A stretch of DNA of 64,000 nucleotides from Anaerocolumna sp. MB42-C2 (GTDB lineage Bacteria; Bacillota; Clostridia; Lachnospirales; Lachnospiraceae): assembly GCF_030913705.1 (NCBI RefSeq), contig NZ_CP133190.1, positions 3,681,501 to 3,745,500 on the forward strand, in the 5' to 3' direction. Numbering within the stretch: the first letter of the stretch is position 1; each line of letters starts with the position of its first letter. The translations under genes were made by a program, and so were the position numbers. Shown in pieces: positions 8,245 to 16,907 of this stretch. The notes below the pieces were generated by a model. That model did not search any database and was not told the DNA's origin. It saw only the letters and a list, made by a program, of their open reading frames with translations.

Positions 8245-9258
8245 TTGACTTGCGAATACAAGGATAGGGTACTTGATTATTTGAAAAATGATCTTACAGA
8301 CGATGAAATCGAGGCGCATATTGAACAGTGTGAACAATGTAAAGCAATGGTTGAGGGATATCTGGAGAAAGAGAAAGAACTTCTGCCTGAAATCCCAAGG
8401 ATTGAATCTGATAGTCCGGGACAGAAGTTTAATTTGAGAGTGATTAAATATAACAGGGGCAAAAGCCGTATTATACTGTTTACGGTAATAGGACTTATAA
8501 TGGGATGGCTTTCTTTTAATTATACCATAGACACTTTTTTTATCACAAAATTAATTATGGCAATACCTTATAAAATCAGTGAAATTATTTATACAACATT
8601 ACATGATGTTCCATATATATACAGAACTGAAGGAGTGATTAATGAATTTTTTCCCCAGTCAATGATTGTGACTTTTATGGCGGAGCGTTTTACACCGGTT
8701 CTGATCGGTGGTGCCATATATGGCAGTATCGGTTACTTTACCGGGGATAAAAAAATTTTTACATTAAGCAAATACCTGAAATTTGCCGCTGTCTGGTGTG
8801 GGATTATCCTGCTCTGGGTTGGGACAGTATTTGCAGGTAATACAATCAGTAATAGAGAAAATTCTGAGTTAAAGGATATCAGAGGGTTTTTTCTGAATGC
8901 AGAAGATCACGGAGATGGGTTTTATATAGATGATGAGAATACACGGGGTGAGACTTTCGAGCTTCTCTATACCGCCCTGGGAAATGTAACACAGCTTAAG
9001 GATATAAAACACTATCAAATAACGGATAATCAAACTACCGTAGAAATTTATATGGGAATAGGAAGATACTGCCTTACAACTGTTAATTGGGAGGAAAAGT
9101 TCATGATACTGGATACCGGGCGGGTAGTAGCAATACCGGATGCTTTTGCCGAACTGGTCAGAGAATATTATAATGGAAACGGTTATTTTACCGAACCGTA
9201 CTCTTCTAAAACTGATTCTTCTGAAATGGAGGAAAATAATAATGAAACTTCCGATTAA
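8245..9258 (+). CDS. Membrane anti-sigma factor with zinc-finger (zf-HC2) N-terminus
   Basis: This 337-residue protein begins at TTG 8245, 6 nt after a perfect AGGAGGTG; a GTG at 8236 overlapping the sigma stop is a less likely start. The N-terminal 45 residues hold the zf-HC2 signature HIEQCEQC with an upstream Cys, which binds the sigma factor in this family. Hydrophobic segments follow at about 75-100, 135-160 and 175-200, then an extracytoplasmic domain. It should hold the preceding ECF factor inactive at the membrane. The inducing signal is unknown. Confidence 0.88.
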   Translation: MTCEYKDRVLDYLKNDLTDDEIEAHIEQCEQCKAMVEGYLEKEKELLPEIPRIESDSPGQKFNLRVIKYNRGKSRIILFTVIGLIMGWLSFNYTIDTFFITKLIMAIPYKISEIIYTTLHDVPYIYRTEGVINEFFPQSMIVTFMAERFTPVLIGGAIYGSIGYFTGDKKIFTLSKYLKFAAVWCGIILLWVGTVFAGNTISNRENSELKDIRGFFLNAEDHGDGFYIDDENTRGETFELLYTALGNVTQLKDIKHYQITDNQTTVEIYMGIGRYCLTTVNWEEKFMILDTGRVVAIPDAFAELVREYYNGNGYFTEPYSSKTDSSEMEENNNETSD

Positions 9259-9922
9259 AACGAAAAAAGATTGGTGTATTTTATTTTTAGTTATGTTTAT
9301 AGCGTTATATTATATATCCATGTATTATAATTTTAAGATAGAAAAAATAATGATGAGGTTTGCACCGGACAAGATGAATCTAATGAATTATCCGGGAGGC
9401 TGGGGTAATCTTGTCCTTACGGGTATCATTATGACAATTCTGGTTTCCGCCCTGATGATAGTTCAAAAAGAGAAGAAGAAAAAAATATTTCTTGCAGCGG
9501 GAGCGGGTATCCTGTTTTCGGTTTTAATGTTTGCAGGTTACCTGATTCATACCAGTCTGATTGTAGGTACCAGTAAGGTTTTGCCAGCGGATCGGATTCA
9601 TATAAGTGACTATGGAGATACCAATATTACTTTGACCGAAGAGACGGATGAGGGCAGAAGATTGACCGCTTTGGCAGTATCCCTTAAGGCAGAGCCGAAA
9701 TCAAAACAGAAAGAATTAAAAGCCAAGGTGGTTGACCGTGAGGAGGACTTATTGAATATCTGGATATCCTACCCTAAGAAATACGGTCATAGTTATGACC
9801 TGATCCTGTATGTAGGCGGTGGCCTGATTTATTCTTATCATGGTACAGGAGAATCGGAAAGCAGGATTTTTTATGAAGATAATGGATTTTATGATATGCT
9901 GCAAAGTATAATTAAGAAATAA
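9242..9922 (+). CDS. Hypothetical membrane protein of the sigma operon
   Basis: This 226-residue protein starts at ATG 9242 (ATGGAGGAAA upstream) and overlaps the anti-sigma gene by 17 bp. Three hydrophobic stretches lie in the first 120 residues (WCILFLVMFIALYYISMYY, LVLTGIIMTILVSALMIV, IFLAAGAGILFSVLMFAGY). A soluble domain of about 110 residues follows. I do not recognise a family. The overlap makes it the third gene of the ECF operon, so a role in sensing or envelope stress is plausible. Confidence 0.75.
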   Translation: MKLPIKTKKDWCILFLVMFIALYYISMYYNFKIEKIMMRFAPDKMNLMNYPGGWGNLVLTGIIMTILVSALMIVQKEKKKKIFLAAGAGILFSVLMFAGYLIHTSLIVGTSKVLPADRIHISDYGDTNITLTEETDEGRRLTALAVSLKAEPKSKQKELKAKVVDREEDLLNIWISYPKKYGHSYDLILYVGGGLIYSYHGTGESESRIFYEDNGFYDMLQSIIKK

Positions 9923-10007
9923 TCGGATATACAGGACCAAAGCAGGACCTTTTATCAGCAGTTTTCAAAGCAACTTCTGATAAGTTGGAACATGTAAATT
10001 AATATAT

Positions 10008-10157
10008 TAGGCAATTGCGAAACGAAATAGTTTTTTGAATATGCCATACAATTGATACTTGTTTCTAGCTTCAGTTGCCCTCTGGGCAAGCTTCAGCTCT
10101 GAAATTGTATGAATTGCATGGCATAAAGATACAATATGTGAGTTTCGCAATTACCTA
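10008..10157. repeat. 150-bp palindromic MITE-like repeat, copy 1 of family A
   Basis: The ends are TAGGCAATTGCGAAAC and GTTTCGCAATTACCTA, complementary except for one base. Inside, TATGCCATACAATT faces AATTGCATGGCATA, and the centre is GCCCTCTGGGC, so the whole unit folds as one long hairpin. A near-identical unit of the same length lies at 22599-22748. It encodes nothing and has no target duplication that I can define. Confidence 0.85.
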
Positions 10158-10238
10158 ATAAAATATATACATAACAGGAAAACTCTGGTATAATTGAAGT
10201 ATTTACATAGAAGACGATAAAAGAGAAGGAGGCTTCCT

Positions 10239-11075
10239 ATGATACCCTTGGATCATTATGAAAAGTGGTTACCGTTTTTGAAAGAGAATGCTCATTTCTA
10301 TCTTAATAAGAAAGAGCATGAGGAATTTGGTCTGCTTTCGGAGGAAGAGATAAAAAGGCAGCTGAAAGATTTACTGGAAAAGCCCATTGCAAACTTTACC
10401 GTAGTAAATGAATTATATTTCAGAGCCAGATGGGCGGAAGTAATAAGAACGATTTATCATGGAGATGATTTGAAACTTCTGGAGGTAGCTACCGGTGATG
10501 CCGATATGATTCCTCAGGTAATGAGCTGTATCTACCCGGGTAGCCAGTATATTACTGCCAATATGAACAAAATTTTAAACCAAAGCTTATTGGATAAGAC
10601 CAAAGATTTGCATCTGAAGATGAGAGTGATCGAAGATGATGCGGCATATATTGAGAAGCATATCGGCAGGGAGTATGTCGATGTCATTGCTTTTCAGCAC
10701 GCCGCTAACGATGTAATTCAGGCTATATTATGTGACAGAGAGGGTATTGATACAATTTATTCCGACTGGATGGAAACCCTGCCGAAGATGATAGAGATAT
10801 TACAAAAAGAAGTTAAAGATAACACATTGGAACAACATGCCAAAACTCCTTTTTTGGGACTTTTAAAGACTTTATCAGGTGTCCTGAAAAAAGGCGGTGT
10901 GATTGCCATAAACCACTATATGTTTCAGCTTGACTTAGACTGGGGGTATCCGGCTGACTTATTTGAAAATATGATTCCGATGGTAAGGCAATGGATGGCT
11001 GGACTGGATGGATGTGAAGAGATATTTTTAGAAGAATTTGATCCAAAGTGGTGGATTTTTTTGAAAAAAAACTAA
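10239..11075 (+). CDS. Class I SAM-dependent methyltransferase-like protein
   Basis: This 278-residue protein has motif I LLEVATGDADMIPQV at about residue 87, where a SAM-binding glycine loop is expected (G-D in place of the usual GxGxG). A motif II/IV-like stretch, YVDVIAFQHAAND, and a later GGVIAINHYMF strand follow. It ends in an acidic EEIFLEEFDPKWW. A strong AGAAGGAGG site precedes the ATG and a strong terminator follows, so it is probably transcribed alone. The substrate is unknown. The unusual motif I leaves some doubt that it is catalytically standard. Confidence 0.72.
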   Translation: MIPLDHYEKWLPFLKENAHFYLNKKEHEEFGLLSEEEIKRQLKDLLEKPIANFTVVNELYFRARWAEVIRTIYHGDDLKLLEVATGDADMIPQVMSCIYPGSQYITANMNKILNQSLLDKTKDLHLKMRVIEDDAAYIEKHIGREYVDVIAFQHAANDVIQAILCDREGIDTIYSDWMETLPKMIEILQKEVKDNTLEQHAKTPFLGLLKTLSGVLKKGGVIAINHYMFQLDLDWGYPADLFENMIPMVRQWMAGLDGCEEIFLEEFDPKWWIFLKKN

Positions 11076-11077
11076 CT

Positions 11078-11130
11078 AAAAAGGGGTAAAGTAAAATGGA
11101 TAAGTAATCATTTTGCTTTACCCCTTTTCT
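11078..11130 (+). terminator. Rho-independent terminator
   Basis: The stem is formed by AAAAAGGGGTAAAGTAAAATG and CATTTTGCTTTACCCCTTTT, with one G-U pair. The T-rich end gives a strong terminator for the methyltransferase gene. Confidence 0.85.
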
Positions 11131-11175
11131 CATCAGACACCATGCTAGGATTAAGATGGAGTTTTTAATGAATGA

Positions 11176-12759
11176 TTATGTATCACAATCTTCCAGTAAT
11201 TGTATTTCGGCTTCAAAAAAGCGGATAACTTCTTTCTTATCCTTATTAATAGGAGCAATCTGTTCCCAAATATCTTTGATATATTCTTCATAAGCTTTAA
11301 TCAGCATAGGTTCTTCTACAGACAATCGGATATCGGATAAGTATCCGGAGGCAGGGTAAGCTTCTAGAAACAAGGCTTTTCTTTCTTTAAGCAAACAATC
11401 AAACTCTCCGCTGATTAATTCATTTTGCTTATTCTGATGAACTAAGGCTATGTGGTAATTATTGTTTGTTTTTAAGAGGTTTATAACATTTCTCAGCAGG
11501 TCAATCGTTTCCGATTTGGTTATATCCAGTTTCTCATTTCCGGCATTGTAATAAAATAGTATTTGCCCGTGTTTGAAGATATGTCTTAAAGATTCCATAA
11601 AAAATATATCTTTATATTCATAATGCTTTGTATTTAACATAAATGCATGGAGTCTTCGTTTATAATATTCAAGAGCACTAAACCTCTCCTCTTTAGGAAG
11701 AGAGGATCTTTCCAGCAATCTTTTATATAATTTTTCGGGCACCATTTGAAGGCTGACACCATATTTATTCAGGTAACGCACTCCGATACTTTCTTCATTT
11801 TCCATTAAATGCTTACTGTATTCTCTTATATGTTCATCAGTGTAATATTTCATTAATGGCTGGGAATGGGCGGTTATCAGTACATTAAAATAAGAGCATA
11901 AAACGTTGATTGCCGGCTTATTTTTGAAAATCATTGCACTGTCGATGCCAGCGTAAGGTTTTGTAATAAAACAGGCTAAAGCGCCGATATCCGGTATGAT
12001 AAGCGCGTCCATACCGGAGGTTATGGCATCATATTTTTTAAAATAATATGGGATAAATTTACCCGTCAGGATTAATGGCTTTGCAAAATCAATAAAACGA
12101 ATTGTTCTCGCGGTATTATTATTGAACCGCAGTAAAAACAGTACAGTCCATCCGTTATCGATAGCCTTTAACAGAGAATTTTGCCAGCTTATGTAGTTGG
12201 TGGGCAGAGTACTCAGCATATCCGTATCATTATTGAGTGATATGTAGATGGTATTATCTTTGCTGCTTTTTTGTATGGCAGCGGTTTCTATAAGCTGTGC
12301 ACCTGCCGTAAAAACATTATTAACTCCAAGGATGATACTGTCCTCATTGGATAATCCTATGGTATCGGGCATTAATTTAGATTTAAAATTTTGATTTACC
12401 ATATGAACGGCAGGGTCATGAAGAGAAGTATGCTTACTTTCCAGGGAATTGCCTTGTGATTCTAATAGTATCTTTTGGATTTTATCTTTGTTGCTTAAGC
12501 TCTCCTCGTTATCATTGATTACTTTTAGAAAGATATCATTTAACAGCTTTAACTGAAATGAATTTAATACATTTTTGGACAGATATTCAGAAATATTAGT
12601 AATGTAGGAAGTACTTAAAGGCGGTATTCGCTTACCATGAATCCAGCGATTCACCAATGAACTGTCAACGTTAATTGCTTTGGACAAACGGTTTGCACTG
12701 ATATCGAATGTAGATAGCAATAAATTTAAACATTCTCCGAATTTCATTTTTGTCTTCAT
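11176..12759 (-). CDS. Large HTH (XRE-type) regulator with unknown C-terminal region
   Basis: The protein has 527 residues. The N-terminus (about 8-60) is a helix-turn-helix: FGECLNLLLSTFDISANRLS then AINVDSSLVNRWIHGKRIPP. The remaining 450 residues have no motif I recognise. They contain a hydrophobic ALACFITKPYAG patch and many charged helices, and may be a ligand or protein-interaction region. A near-perfect palindrome at 12840-12863, 81 bp before the start, is a candidate operator. It is expressed away from the chemoreceptor gene. Targets cannot be deduced. Confidence 0.75.
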   Translation of the reverse strand: MKTKMKFGECLNLLLSTFDISANRLSKAINVDSSLVNRWIHGKRIPPLSTSYITNISEYLSKNVLNSFQLKLLNDIFLKVINDNEESLSNKDKIQKILLESQGNSLESKHTSLHDPAVHMVNQNFKSKLMPDTIGLSNEDSIILGVNNVFTAGAQLIETAAIQKSSKDNTIYISLNNDTDMLSTLPTNYISWQNSLLKAIDNGWTVLFLLRFNNNTARTIRFIDFAKPLILTGKFIPYYFKKYDAITSGMDALIIPDIGALACFITKPYAGIDSAMIFKNKPAINVLCSYFNVLITAHSQPLMKYYTDEHIREYSKHLMENEESIGVRYLNKYGVSLQMVPEKLYKRLLERSSLPKEERFSALEYYKRRLHAFMLNTKHYEYKDIFFMESLRHIFKHGQILFYYNAGNEKLDITKSETIDLLRNVINLLKTNNNYHIALVHQNKQNELISGEFDCLLKERKALFLEAYPASGYLSDIRLSVEEPMLIKAYEEYIKDIWEQIAPINKDKKEVIRFFEAEIQLLEDCDT

Positions 12760-12839
12760 AACATATTCTCCCTTTCGATTTTATTATTGCATGACTTACA
12801 ATAACCCCATATAAATGTTCACGCCATACATAGATAAAA

Positions 12840-12863
12840 TTGTCATTACCATGGCAATGACAA
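12840..12863. promoter_or_regulatory. 24-bp palindrome, candidate operator
   Basis: TTGTCATT-ACCATGGC-AATGACAA is symmetric around CCATGG except for one A/C pair. It lies in the 419-bp divergent spacer between the HTH regulator (11176-12759, minus) and the chemoreceptor (13179, plus), so it could control either or both. The rest of the spacer is AT-rich with no other structure that I can see. Confidence 0.45.
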
Positions 12864-13178
12864 TTAGCAAATTACAGTATAAATGATTTAAATAAAAATA
12901 TATAATATTTTAAATCAACATAACAAAAAAGTATAAAAATCGACAGGAATCATTCATGTTTTTACCATTTATCGTTCATTAATAGTAAGATATATCTTTC
13001 CTCAACGGTTTACAAGTGGTATTTATTGCATAAAATCGGATATTGTTTTTGATTGATGCAGAGTCAGGTAATAAAAGTTATGCCTGCTTTTTATTCTGAA
13101 TATTTTGTCTGCATCGGTAGGTTGCAGCCGTTAGGACTGAATAAATAAAAATTTATTATACTTAAGGAGGACAAGTTA

Positions 13179-15182
13179 TTGAAATTTAAACGTATTAAAA
13201 CAAAACTGGTACTATTATTCGGCACATTGCTGTTAGTTATTTGCTCTGGGATAGGAGTAGTCTCGTATCTTTCTTCTTCTGATGCTTTAGCGGATAATAT
13301 AGACGAGACACTTTTGCGATTATCATTTGAAGCATCCCAAATTGTAAAAGAAAGAATAAATACCCAGTTGAATGCGCTGGAAGCTTTAGCAGGAAATGAA
13401 CAACTTAAAGATACCGGTATACCCATGGAAAATAAATTAAACTACTTAAAGGGCGAGTTAAAAAGAAGTGCCCATCTTAATATGAGTCTTGCGGATACAA
13501 AGGGAAATGCTTTCCTTACAAATGGGGAGAAAACAAATATAGCCGATCGGGAATATTTTAAAACTGCTTTATCCGGAGTGAGCAATGTATCAGATCCTAT
13601 TATCAGTAAAATCGATCAAAGTGTTATATTATGTTATTCAGTACCTATAAAGAACGGAGACAAGGTAATCGGTGTACTGAGTGCTATCCGGGATGGAAAT
13701 GAATTAAGCTCACTGGTAAGTGATATTGGTTTTGGTAAAAACAGCGAAGCTTATATGATAAATAGTGCCGGAACAATAATTGCCCACAAGAACAGCGAAC
13801 TTGTAATAGGGATGGATAATGCATTAGAGAGAGTAAAGAATGAGCCGGAATTAAAAGCGTTAACAGATTTAGAAAAAAAGATGATAATGGGTGAAAGCGG
13901 GGTAGGACAATATGGATATAATGGGATAACCAAATATATGGGTTACAGTCCGGTAGAGCGGACCGGCTGGTCACTGGCAATTACCGCACCAAAAACTGTG
14001 GTTATGGAGAAAGTTACGGATTTGGGCGTAAAAATTATCCTTATATCAGTTATTGTCCTGATATTAAGTATTATTATTACAATAAACATTGCCTCCGGTA
14101 TTGCAAGACCGATTAAAGCGGTTGCTGAATATCTTAAAGTTATCGCTACAGGTGATTTTACCGGCACGGTTCCGGAAGAACTGCTAAAGAGAAAAGATGA
14201 AACAGGTGTCCTATCCAATGCTATGAATACCATGCAGCAATCCGTAAAGTACATAATTACGGAAGTTATGAATGAATCCTCTGCAGTAAGCCGGATTCTC
14301 CTTAAGATTAACAGTCAGATGGAATCGCTTGGTCAGGGCATCGAGGATATATCTGCCACTACGGAAGAGTTATCGGCCGGAACAGAAGAGACAGCTTCAT
14401 CCACGGAAGAAATGAGCGCAACAACATCGGAAATTGAAAAAGCAGTTGATTCCATTGCTTTAAAAGCCCAGGAGGGTGCCATTATGGCAGGGGGAATAAG
14501 CAGGTCGGCAGACTCAATGAAAGAACATGCAACTGCTTCCAGGAAAACAACAGTAGATATTTACAACAGTACTAAAAACAGCCTGAAACAAGCTATCGAA
14601 CAATCCAAGTCAGTCAGTCAGATATATGAATTATCCGAAGCGAATCTCGTAATCGCTTCCCAGACTAACCTGCTGGCGTTAAATGCTGCCATAGAAGCTG
14701 CAAGAGCAGGCGAGGCCGGAAAAGGTTTTGCGGTTGTGGCGGAGGAGATACGCAAGCTGGCAGAAGATTCGAAGAGTACAGTCTCCAGAATACAGGAAGT
14801 TACGGACATCATTGTGAGCGCAGTAGAGAATTTATCATTAAATTCCGGAAGTATTCTGGATTTTATAGACAAGCAGGTATTAAGTGATTATGAAAAACTT
14901 GTAAAAAACAGTGAGGAAAACAGTGAGAACTCTTCCGGTATAAGTGATATGGTCACTGATTTCAGCGCTACTTCACAGCAGCTCTTAGCCTCTGTGCAGA
15001 ATATGGCTAAAGCGATTAATGAGATAGCAGTATCTTCTGACGAAGGGGCACAGGGCGCGAGTAACATTGCAAATAATGCAGCATCGATTACCTCCTTATC
15101 AAATGAGGTCATTAATCTGGCAAAGTCGGCGAATGATAAATCGGATCAATTATTGGAAGCAGTAGCCAGGTTTAAGATTTAA
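13179..15182 (+). CDS. Methyl-accepting chemotaxis protein
   Basis: The protein has 667 residues from a TTG start with AAGGAGG 8 nt upstream. It has TM1 at about 8-30, a periplasmic-type dCache sensor domain (about 35-275, with [11 protein letters not shown] and [14 protein letters not shown]), TM2 at about 283-305, HAMP, and a long coiled-coil signalling domain. The signalling hairpin tip is intact: [20 protein letters not shown] followed by [18 protein letters not shown]. It would signal through CheW/CheA to the flagella. Ligand unknown. No che genes lie in the window. Confidence 0.95.
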   Translation: MKFKRIKTKLVLLFGTLLLVICSGIGVVSYLSSSDALADNIDETLLRLSFEASQIVKERINTQLNALEALAGNEQLKDTGIPMENKLNYLKGELKRSAHLNMSLADTKGNAFLTNGEKTNIADREYFKTALSGVSNVSDPIISKIDQSVILCYSVPIKNGDKVIGVLSAIRDGNELSSLVSDIGFGKNSEAYMINSAGTIIAHKNSELVIGMDNALERVKNEPELKALTDLEKKMIMGESGVGQYGYNGITKYMGYSPVERTGWSLAITAPKTVVMEKVTDLGVKIILISVIVLILSIIITINIASGIARPIKAVAEYLKVIATGDFTGTVPEELLKRKDETGVLSNAMNTMQQSVKYIITEVMNESSAVSRILLKINSQMESLGQGIEDISATTEELSAGTEETASSTEEMSATTSEIEKAVDSIALKAQEGAIMAGGISRSADSMKEHATASRKTTVDIYNSTKNSLKQAIEQSKSVSQIYELSEANLVIASQTNLLALNAAIEAARAGEAGKGFAVVAEEIRKLAEDSKSTVSRIQEVTDIIVSAVENLSLNSGSILDFIDKQVLSDYEKLVKNSEENSENSSGISDMVTDFSATSQQLLASVQNMAKAINEIAVSSDEGAQGASNIANNAASITSLSNEVINLAKSANDKSDQLLEAVARFKI

Positions 15183-15224
15183 ACATTATTTTGGGGGTTA
15201 TATCAAAGTGGATTCATATCACAA

Positions 15225-16094
15225 TCATAGGTTCCTTACATTATACCCCCGTGTAATATAACATTCCGGCAAGCCTTCAGTAAGTGGAAGCGGGCGAGGG
15301 TCAAATACGGAATAATTCGGTGCCGGTTCGGCAGAGATTGCTTCAAATTCTATCGGCAGTCCTGCCGAACTGTAAAAACTTATTCCGTTTTGTAATTGAA
15401 AGTGCAGATGTGGTTCTGAACTGTTACCGGAATTACCGCAGCGTGCAATCTTTTGACCGGATCTCACGACTTCGCCGGCTTTCACGCTGATACTTCCGGG
15501 TTTTAAATGTGCCAGAAGACTGTATTCACTTTCCCCATGGCGAATTAGAATATAGTTTCCACGTATATCACGGGCGGAACAATCGACCCTGCCATTACCT
15601 AAAATGAGGCTTTCGGGACAACGGGATCCGATCTCGATTACCTGACCGTCTGCAGGAGCCAGAATATCCCTGTCATAACAATGATAAGCGGCAAGCTTTT
15701 CTGCGTCACCTGTAAAGCTTTTACCATTCTCATTTAGGATAAGAAAATCATAAGCATAACGTTGGGCCGGAATGTTCCAGGAATGCGAGAACTTTTTGTC
15801 GACACCGCCATTTACAACGGTCCAGGTCCCGGTAAACGGTAAGGAGTATTTGACTTTACAGCAGTAGTTACTTTTATTTGGAAAGTGAGAACCGTAATGC
15901 AGCGGAACGTACAGCATTCCCCAAAGCTGTTTTAAGGATTGAAGGAACACAGGAAAGTTATAGAATATCCCGACAAACCCAAACAGCCAGAATAACCAGA
16001 AGAAATCAAATAATCTATAATCAAGAAAGAGACCGGGCAGTCCCAAAAGACCCAAATATTTTATCTTTTCACAAAATCTTATAAACCATCTCAT
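15225..16094 (-). CDS. Membrane-anchored M23 (LytM-like) peptidase
   Basis: The protein has 289 residues. The first 60 are very hydrophobic and aromatic (FLDYRLFDFFWLFWLFGFVG). The C-terminal part (about 150-260) is a LytM fold: ILAPADGQVIEIG, GNYILIRHGESEYSLLAHL, GSGN-like CGNSGNSSEPHLHFQL with the HxH zinc motif, and YAYDF holding the Asp ligand region. Such enzymes cleave peptidoglycan cross-bridges. Its ATG overlaps the TGA of the small XRE regulator upstream, behind GAGGAGG. The first zinc-binding His appears replaced by a Gln/Arg (QRYAYDF), so activity should be checked. Confidence 0.85.
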   Translation of the reverse strand: MRWFIRFCEKIKYLGLLGLPGLFLDYRLFDFFWLFWLFGFVGIFYNFPVFLQSLKQLWGMLYVPLHYGSHFPNKSNYCCKVKYSLPFTGTWTVVNGGVDKKFSHSWNIPAQRYAYDFLILNENGKSFTGDAEKLAAYHCYDRDILAPADGQVIEIGSRCPESLILGNGRVDCSARDIRGNYILIRHGESEYSLLAHLKPGSISVKAGEVVRSGQKIARCGNSGNSSEPHLHFQLQNGISFYSSAGLPIEFEAISAEPAPNYSVFDPRPLPLTEGLPECYITRGYNVRNL

Positions 16095-16303
16095 TCTTTG
16101 ACCTCCTCATCAAAGTAAAATAAATCCTCCACGGTACAGGAGAAAATCCCTGCAATATCCATAGCAAGCTTAAGCGATGGATTGTAGCGGCCTTTCTCCA
16201 AATTAATGATAGTTTCCCGACGCACGCCAACAAGTATCGCGAGTTCATCCTGTGTCATGTTATTTTTGGCTCTATACTCACGCATTTTTGTAATCAATGC
16301 CAT
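16091..16303 (-). CDS. Small XRE-family transcriptional regulator
   Basis: This 70-residue protein is almost entirely a helix-turn-helix: MTQDELAILVGVRRETIINL then EKGRYNPSLKLAMDIAG, with the acidic end FSCTVEDLFYFDEE usual for YozG-like regulators. A GGGGGTGATGG site precedes the ATG. It is the middle gene of a three-gene minus-strand operon, four bases after the DUF3796-like gene and overlapping the M23 gene by four bases. It probably regulates its own operon, perhaps through the inverted repeat at 16658-16710. Confidence 0.9.
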   Translation of the reverse strand: MALITKMREYRAKNNMTQDELAILVGVRRETIINLEKGRYNPSLKLAMDIAGIFSCTVEDLFYFDEEVKE

Positions 16304-16307
16304 ACCA

Positions 16308-16646
16308 TCACCCCCGTTGTTCTTTTATTTCAAGTGATGCAAGCACAAGAGTAAATACAGACATAGAAACAACGTAACAGGTGACCAGGGCCAGACTACT
16401 TGTTATAACAGCCGGAAATAGAAAGCGTACGAAGATTGCAAGGCCGGTAGCGGCGACTCCCGAAAAAAAACCAAAACTTGCCGCCTTCTGTACATTCAGC
16501 ACGAACATCTCATCCGGTATTACATAGAAGTACCGGATATAATAAGCAAAACCAAAAAATCCCATCATGCCTCTGTGATTCTCAAATAGTCCCAGAATCC
16601 CCAGAAGTGCTAATAACGATAAAAAACCCAATTTGTTGATTTTCAT
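16308..16646 (-). CDS. DUF3796-like small membrane protein
   Basis: This 112-residue protein has about three to four membrane segments (LGFLSLLALLGILGLFE, KAASFGFFSGVAATGLAIFV, SLALVTCYVVSMSVFTLVLA). The N-terminal KLGFLSLLALLGILGLFENH pattern with GFFGF resembles the DUF3796 family, commonly encoded next to small XRE regulators. Function unknown. AAGGAGAGG lies 7 nt before the ATG, and the AAGG of that site is the end of the 19-bp inverted repeat upstream. Confidence 0.72.
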   Translation of the reverse strand: MKINKLGFLSLLALLGILGLFENHRGMMGFFGFAYYIRYFYVIPDEMFVLNVQKAASFGFFSGVAATGLAIFVRFLFPAVITSSLALVTCYVVSMSVFTLVLASLEIKEQRG

Positions 16647-16657
16647 AAAGAACCTCT

Positions 16658-16710
16658 CCTTAATAGTGATATATTTCTAACATATTGTTATAAATATATC
16701 ACTATTAAGG
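16658..16710 (-). promoter_or_regulatory. Perfect 19-bp inverted repeat overlapping a ribosome site
   Basis: CCTTAATAGTGATATATTT (16658-16676) and AAATATATCACTATTAAGG (16692-16710) are exact complements around a 15-nt loop. Read on the minus strand, the 3' arm ends in AAGG, the first part of the AAGGAGAGG ribosome site of the DUF3796-like gene. It may be an operator for the XRE regulator or a hairpin that hides the ribosome site. Confidence 0.6.
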
Positions 16711-16907
16711 TTCACTGTCAACCAGGAATTACCATTTTATTATTTGACATTTATTACAGGTTGAAATAGATTTTAATAATGCATACAATACTATTATGTA
16801 AACAAGTTATGTAAACAAAACTATTTATGATACCAATGATATAAGCAGCAATGCAAATATTAAATTCAGAATAAGCTGGTAATAATGAGCTGAAGGAGAA
16901 AGTAATA

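Noticed and set aside
12760..13178. Small gene in the 419-bp divergent spacer
   Set aside because: No open frame with a ribosome site was found; only the palindrome at 12840 stands out.
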